A stretch of DNA of 64,000 nt. Origin: Celeribacter indicus (lineage in GTDB: Bacteria > Pseudomonadota > Alphaproteobacteria > Rhodobacterales > Rhodobacteraceae). The notes under the pieces are model-generated. The model worked only from the letters and a program-made list of their open reading frames with translations, had not been told where the DNA came from and made no database searches. Shown in pieces: positions 61,285 to 64,000 of this stretch. Positions within the stretch are counted from its first letter, which is position 1; each line of letters opens with the position of its first letter. The DNA is taken from contig NZ_CP004393.1 in NCBI RefSeq assembly GCF_000819565.1, positions 3,906,001 through 3,970,000 of the forward strand, written 5' to 3'. The position numbers were made by a program, and so were the translations under genes.

Positions 61285-61573
61285 CGGGGCCGGAGCCGCC
61301 CGGAAACAGATGCCGCCCCGGCCTCGCCATCGCCCGCCCCGCCGGCGTCCCCCGCCTGCGAGCGCGCGCCTCCGCCCCGCCGGTCCCGACATGAATCTCC
61401 ATTTGATTCGGCGCGTTGCGGCCCCTAGAAAATTTGTGATCACAGCAATCGCGCGTGTGATCACAAATCCCCGAAACATGCGCCAATTCCCGCTCAGCCC
61501 GCTGAAATCCCTTTTTTCCGGCCGCTGCCCTGTGTCATGTGAACCGCGATAGAACCAGGGAGAGGTATCTCTT
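61285..61573. other. suc operon upstream region
   Basis: A 289-base gap. The first 110 bases are GC-rich filler with no recognised feature. The operator pair is at 61435-61465. The remaining part up to the sucC start contains GGGAGAGG as ribosome binding site. Confidence 0.6.
61435..61465. promoter_or_regulatory. Paired TGTGATCACA operators upstream of sucCD-sucA
   Basis: Two perfect TGTGATCACA palindromes at 61435-61444 and 61456-61465, 21 bases apart, flanked by TTT/AAA extensions on the outer sides. They lie 109-139 bases upstream of sucC. Same motif and almost the same spacing as before sdhC. Confidence 0.8.
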
Positions 61574-62767
61574 ATGAACATCCACGAGTATCAGGCGAAA
61601 GCCCTTCTCAAGGAATACGGCGCACCGGTTTCCGACGGTCGTGTCGTTCTCAACGCGACCGATGCGAAAACGGCGGCCGGAGAGCTCGACGGCCCGCTCT
61701 GGGTGGTGAAGGCCCAGATCCACGCCGGCGGCCGCGGCAAGGGCAAGTTCAAGGAAGCCGGCGCCGGCGAAAAGGGCGGCGTGCGCCTCGCCAAATCCGT
61801 CGAGGAAGCCGCGCAGCAAGCCCAGGCCATGCTCGGCCACACGCTCGTCACCCATCAGACCGGCCCCGCCGGCAAACAGGTGAACCGCATCTATATCGAG
61901 GACGGCTCCGATATCGAGCGTGAACTCTACCTCGCCCTGCTCGTCGACCGCCAGTCCTCCCGCGTCTCCATCGTCGCCTCCACCGAGGGCGGCATGGACA
62001 TCGAGGAGGTCGCCGCGAACACGCCGGAGAAGATCCTCTCCTTCTCGATCGACCCCGCCACCAGCCTCCAGGGCTTCCACGGCCGCCGCGTCGCCTTCTC
62101 CCTCGGCCTGAGCGGCAAGCAGGTCAAGCAATGCGTGCAGCTCATCTCCAACCTCTACCGTCTCTTCGTCGAGAAGGACATGGAGATGCTCGAGATCAAC
62201 CCGCTGATCGTCACCGATACGGGCGACCTGAAATGCCTCGACTGCAAGGCCGGCTTCGACGGCAACGCGCTCTACCGTCATCCCGACATCGTCGGCCTGC
62301 GCGACGAGACCGAGGAGGACTCCAAGGAGCTCGCCGCCTCCCAGCACGACCTGAACTACATCGCGCTCGACGGTGAGATCGGCTGCATGGTGAACGGCGC
62401 GGGCCTCGCCATGGCCACGATGGACATCATCAAGCTCTACGGCGCCGAACCGGCCAACTTCCTCGACGTGGGCGGCGGTGCGACCAAGGAGAAGGTGACA
62501 GAAGCCTTCAAGATCATCACCTCCGACGAGAACGTCAAAGGCATCCTCGTGAACATCTTCGGCGGCATCATGCGCTGCGACATCATCGCCGAGGGCGTGA
62601 TCGCGGCGGTGAAGGAGGTGGGCCTCAAGGTTCCGCTCGTGGTGCGCCTCGAAGGCACCAACGTCGAGCTCGGCAAGGAGATCATCCAGAACTCCGGTCT
62701 GAACGTGATCGCGGCCGACGATCTCAAGGACGGCGCCCAGAAAATCGTGAAAGCAGTGAAGGGCTAA
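61574..62767 (+). CDS. sucC: Succinyl-CoA synthetase beta subunit
   Basis: ATP-grasp subunit (397 aa) of succinyl-CoA synthetase, which interconverts succinyl-CoA and succinate with ATP or GTP formation. Motifs: [59 protein letters not shown] and [15 protein letters not shown]. Length is standard. GGGAGAGG precedes the ATG. First gene of sucC-sucD-sucA, five bases before sucD, behind paired TGTGATCACA operators. Confidence 0.98.
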   Translation: MNIHEYQAKALLKEYGAPVSDGRVVLNATDAKTAAGELDGPLWVVKAQIHAGGRGKGKFKEAGAGEKGGVRLAKSVEEAAQQAQAMLGHTLVTHQTGPAGKQVNRIYIEDGSDIERELYLALLVDRQSSRVSIVASTEGGMDIEEVAANTPEKILSFSIDPATSLQGFHGRRVAFSLGLSGKQVKQCVQLISNLYRLFVEKDMEMLEINPLIVTDTGDLKCLDCKAGFDGNALYRHPDIVGLRDETEEDSKELAASQHDLNYIALDGEIGCMVNGAGLAMATMDIIKLYGAEPANFLDVGGGATKEKVTEAFKIITSDENVKGILVNIFGGIMRCDIIAEGVIAAVKEVGLKVPLVVRLEGTNVELGKEIIQNSGLNVIAADDLKDGAQKIVKAVKG

Positions 62768-62772
62768 CAGAC

Positions 62773-63660
62773 ATGGCAATTCTCGTTGATGAAAACACCA
62801 AGGTCATCTGTCAGGGCTTCACCGGCTCGCAGGGCACCTTCCACTCCGAACAGGCCATCGCCTACGGCACGAAGATGGTCGGCGGCGTGACGCCGGGCAA
62901 GGGCGGCACGACCCATCTCGACCTGCCGGTGTTCAACTCCGTGCACGAAGCCAGGGCAAAGACCGAGGCCAATGCCTCCGTGATCTACGTGCCGCCGCCC
63001 TTCGCGGCCGACTCGATCCTCGAGGCGATCGACGCGGAGATGGAGCTCATCATCTGCATCACCGAGGGCATTCCCGTCCTCGACATGATGAAGGTGAAGC
63101 GCGCGCTGATCAACAGCAAGTCCCGCCTGATCGGCCCGAACTGCCCCGGTGTCATCACGCCCGACGCCTGCAAGATCGGCATCATGCCGGGTCACATCCA
63201 CAAGCGCGGCTCGGTCGGCGTCGTCTCCCGCTCCGGCACGCTCACCTATGAGGCCGTGAAGCAGACCTCCGACCTCGGCCTCGGCCAGTCCACCGCGGTC
63301 GGCATCGGCGGCGACCCGATCAAGGGCACCGAGCATATCGAAGTGCTCGACATGTTCCTCGACGACCCGGAAACCACCTCGATGATCATGATCGGCGAAA
63401 TCGGCGGCACCGCCGAGGAGGAAGCCGCCGAATTCCTCGCCGAACAGAAGAAGAAAGGCCGCTGGAAGCCGGTCGCCGGCTTCATCGCCGGGCGCACCGC
63501 CCCTCCGGGCCGCCGCATGGGCCACGCGGGCGCGATCGTCGCCGGCGGCAAGGGCGACGCGGAAAGCAAGATCGAGGCGATGAAATCCGCCGGTATCGTC
63601 GTTGCCGACAGCCCCGCCACCCTCGGCGAGGCCGTGAAGGAGGCGATCGCCAAGGGCTGA
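62773..63660 (+). CDS. sucD: Succinyl-CoA synthetase alpha subunit
   Basis: CoA-binding and phosphohistidine subunit (295 aa). The CoA site [17 protein letters not shown], the [20 protein letters not shown] loop and the phosphorylated His in [14 protein letters not shown] are intact. Co-transcribed with sucC (five-base gap). The sucA gene for the 2-oxoglutarate dehydrogenase E1 subunit starts 125 bases downstream, so the three enzymes of this TCA segment are encoded together. Confidence 0.98.
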   Translation: MAILVDENTKVICQGFTGSQGTFHSEQAIAYGTKMVGGVTPGKGGTTHLDLPVFNSVHEARAKTEANASVIYVPPPFAADSILEAIDAEMELIICITEGIPVLDMMKVKRALINSKSRLIGPNCPGVITPDACKIGIMPGHIHKRGSVGVVSRSGTLTYEAVKQTSDLGLGQSTAVGIGGDPIKGTEHIEVLDMFLDDPETTSMIMIGEIGGTAEEEAAEFLAEQKKKGRWKPVAGFIAGRTAPPGRRMGHAGAIVAGGKGDAESKIEAMKSAGIVVADSPATLGEAVKEAIAKG

Positions 63661-63785
63661 TCGCTCACCGCGACGCGATTTGACACATCCGCCTGCGCCC
63701 CGTGTTAATGGGACGCAGGCATATCCACATCAGGCGACGCGTGCCGGCCGGAAAACGGAAACGCACCTCAGACAAGGTCAAGACG

Positions 63786-64000
63786 ATGAACGACCAGAGC
63801 CCCAACGACATCTTCCACGCCTCCTCCTTCATGCAGGGGCACAACGCGGAATACCTCGAACAGGTCTACGCGCGGTACACACAGGATCCCTCCTCCGTGG
63901 ACGCCTCCTGGGCCGAGTTCTTTCAGTCGCTGGGTGACGCGGCCTCCGATGTCACCGCCGAGGCGGCTGGGCCGTCCTGGGCGCGCCCGGACTGGCCGCC
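63786..64000 (+). CDS. sucA: 2-oxoglutarate dehydrogenase E1 component (3' truncated)
   Basis: First 71 codons of the thiamine-diphosphate-dependent E1 subunit. The N-terminus MNDQSPNDIFHASSFMQGHN and the following LEQVYARYTQDPSSVDASWA are typical of alphaproteobacterial SucA. The rest is beyond the window. Start ATG at 63786; only a weak AAGG stands upstream. Its place directly after sucD confirms the assignment. Confidence 0.93.
   Translation, partial: MNDQSPNDIFHASSFMQGHNAEYLEQVYARYTQDPSSVDASWAEFFQSLGDAASDVTAEAAGPSWARPDWP

Overview
The window is a gene-dense, high-GC stretch of chromosome from an alphaproteobacterium, almost certainly family Rhodobacteraceae (Rhodobacter/Roseobacter relatives). 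The evidence is an RpoHII-type sigma-32 factor, a rhomboid-like protein without catalytic residues, a LuxR/LuxI pair preceded by a small conserved-looking gene, the ethylmalonyl-CoA pathway genes ccr, ecm, mch and mcl2 close to sdhCDAB, mdh and sucCD-sucA, and the local terminator and repeat style. I could not assign a genus. No rRNA, tRNA, CRISPR array, prophage or insertion sequence was found. Both ends cut genes: an ABC permease on the left and sucA on the right.

Layout. 1-5.5 kb: the tail of a BMP-type nucleoside-like ABC transporter, an AhpD-like protein behind a perfect FNR-type palindrome, panC-panB and a pirin. 5.5-10.9 kb: CsbD, a D-2-hydroxyacid dehydrogenase, an SH3-domain protein, a CDF metal transporter and an M3 oligopeptidase. 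10.9-14.6 kb, minus strand: moeB, dut, coaBC, rpoH (RpoHII type). 14.7-18.2 kb, plus: cobU with an overlapping histidine phosphatase, a GST, comM. 18.1-21.4 kb, minus: hydrolase, gshB, yraN, rsmI. 21.5-27.0 kb, plus: lppC-like gene, glnD, murJ. 27-31 kb: rhomboid-like gene, trpS, L,D-transpeptidase, universal stress protein, DUF2267. 31-38.8 kb, plus: nfuA behind a perfect Irr/ICE-like palindrome, rimI-like gene, a complete BMP-type ABC transporter, TauE/SafE plus TIGR02186. 38.8-42.0 kb, minus: RecD-like helicase, luxI, luxR and a 69-residue upstream gene.

42.3-64 kb is a central-carbon region. ccr and ecm are divergent, and mch, mcl2, sdhCDAB, mdh, sucCD and sucA follow, mixed with acylphosphatase, deoD, aldo/keto reductase, creD and several small genes. 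Together these assimilate acetyl-CoA (ethylmalonyl-CoA pathway) and run the C4 half of the TCA cycle. The sdh and suc operons share the same paired TGTGATCACA palindromes upstream, which suggests one regulator for both. panB/panC and coaBC serve CoA synthesis. cobU may supply B12 for Ecm. deoD may act on nucleosides brought in by the two BMP transporters.

Most interesting points: the shared paired operators of sdh and suc; a polysaccharide pyruvyltransferase-like gene inserted between sdhA and sdhB; the Irr-like operator before nfuA; the small gene overlapping luxR with a lux-box-like dyad upstream; and short tandem repeats built from the 3' ends of yraN, the rhomboid-like gene and trpS.
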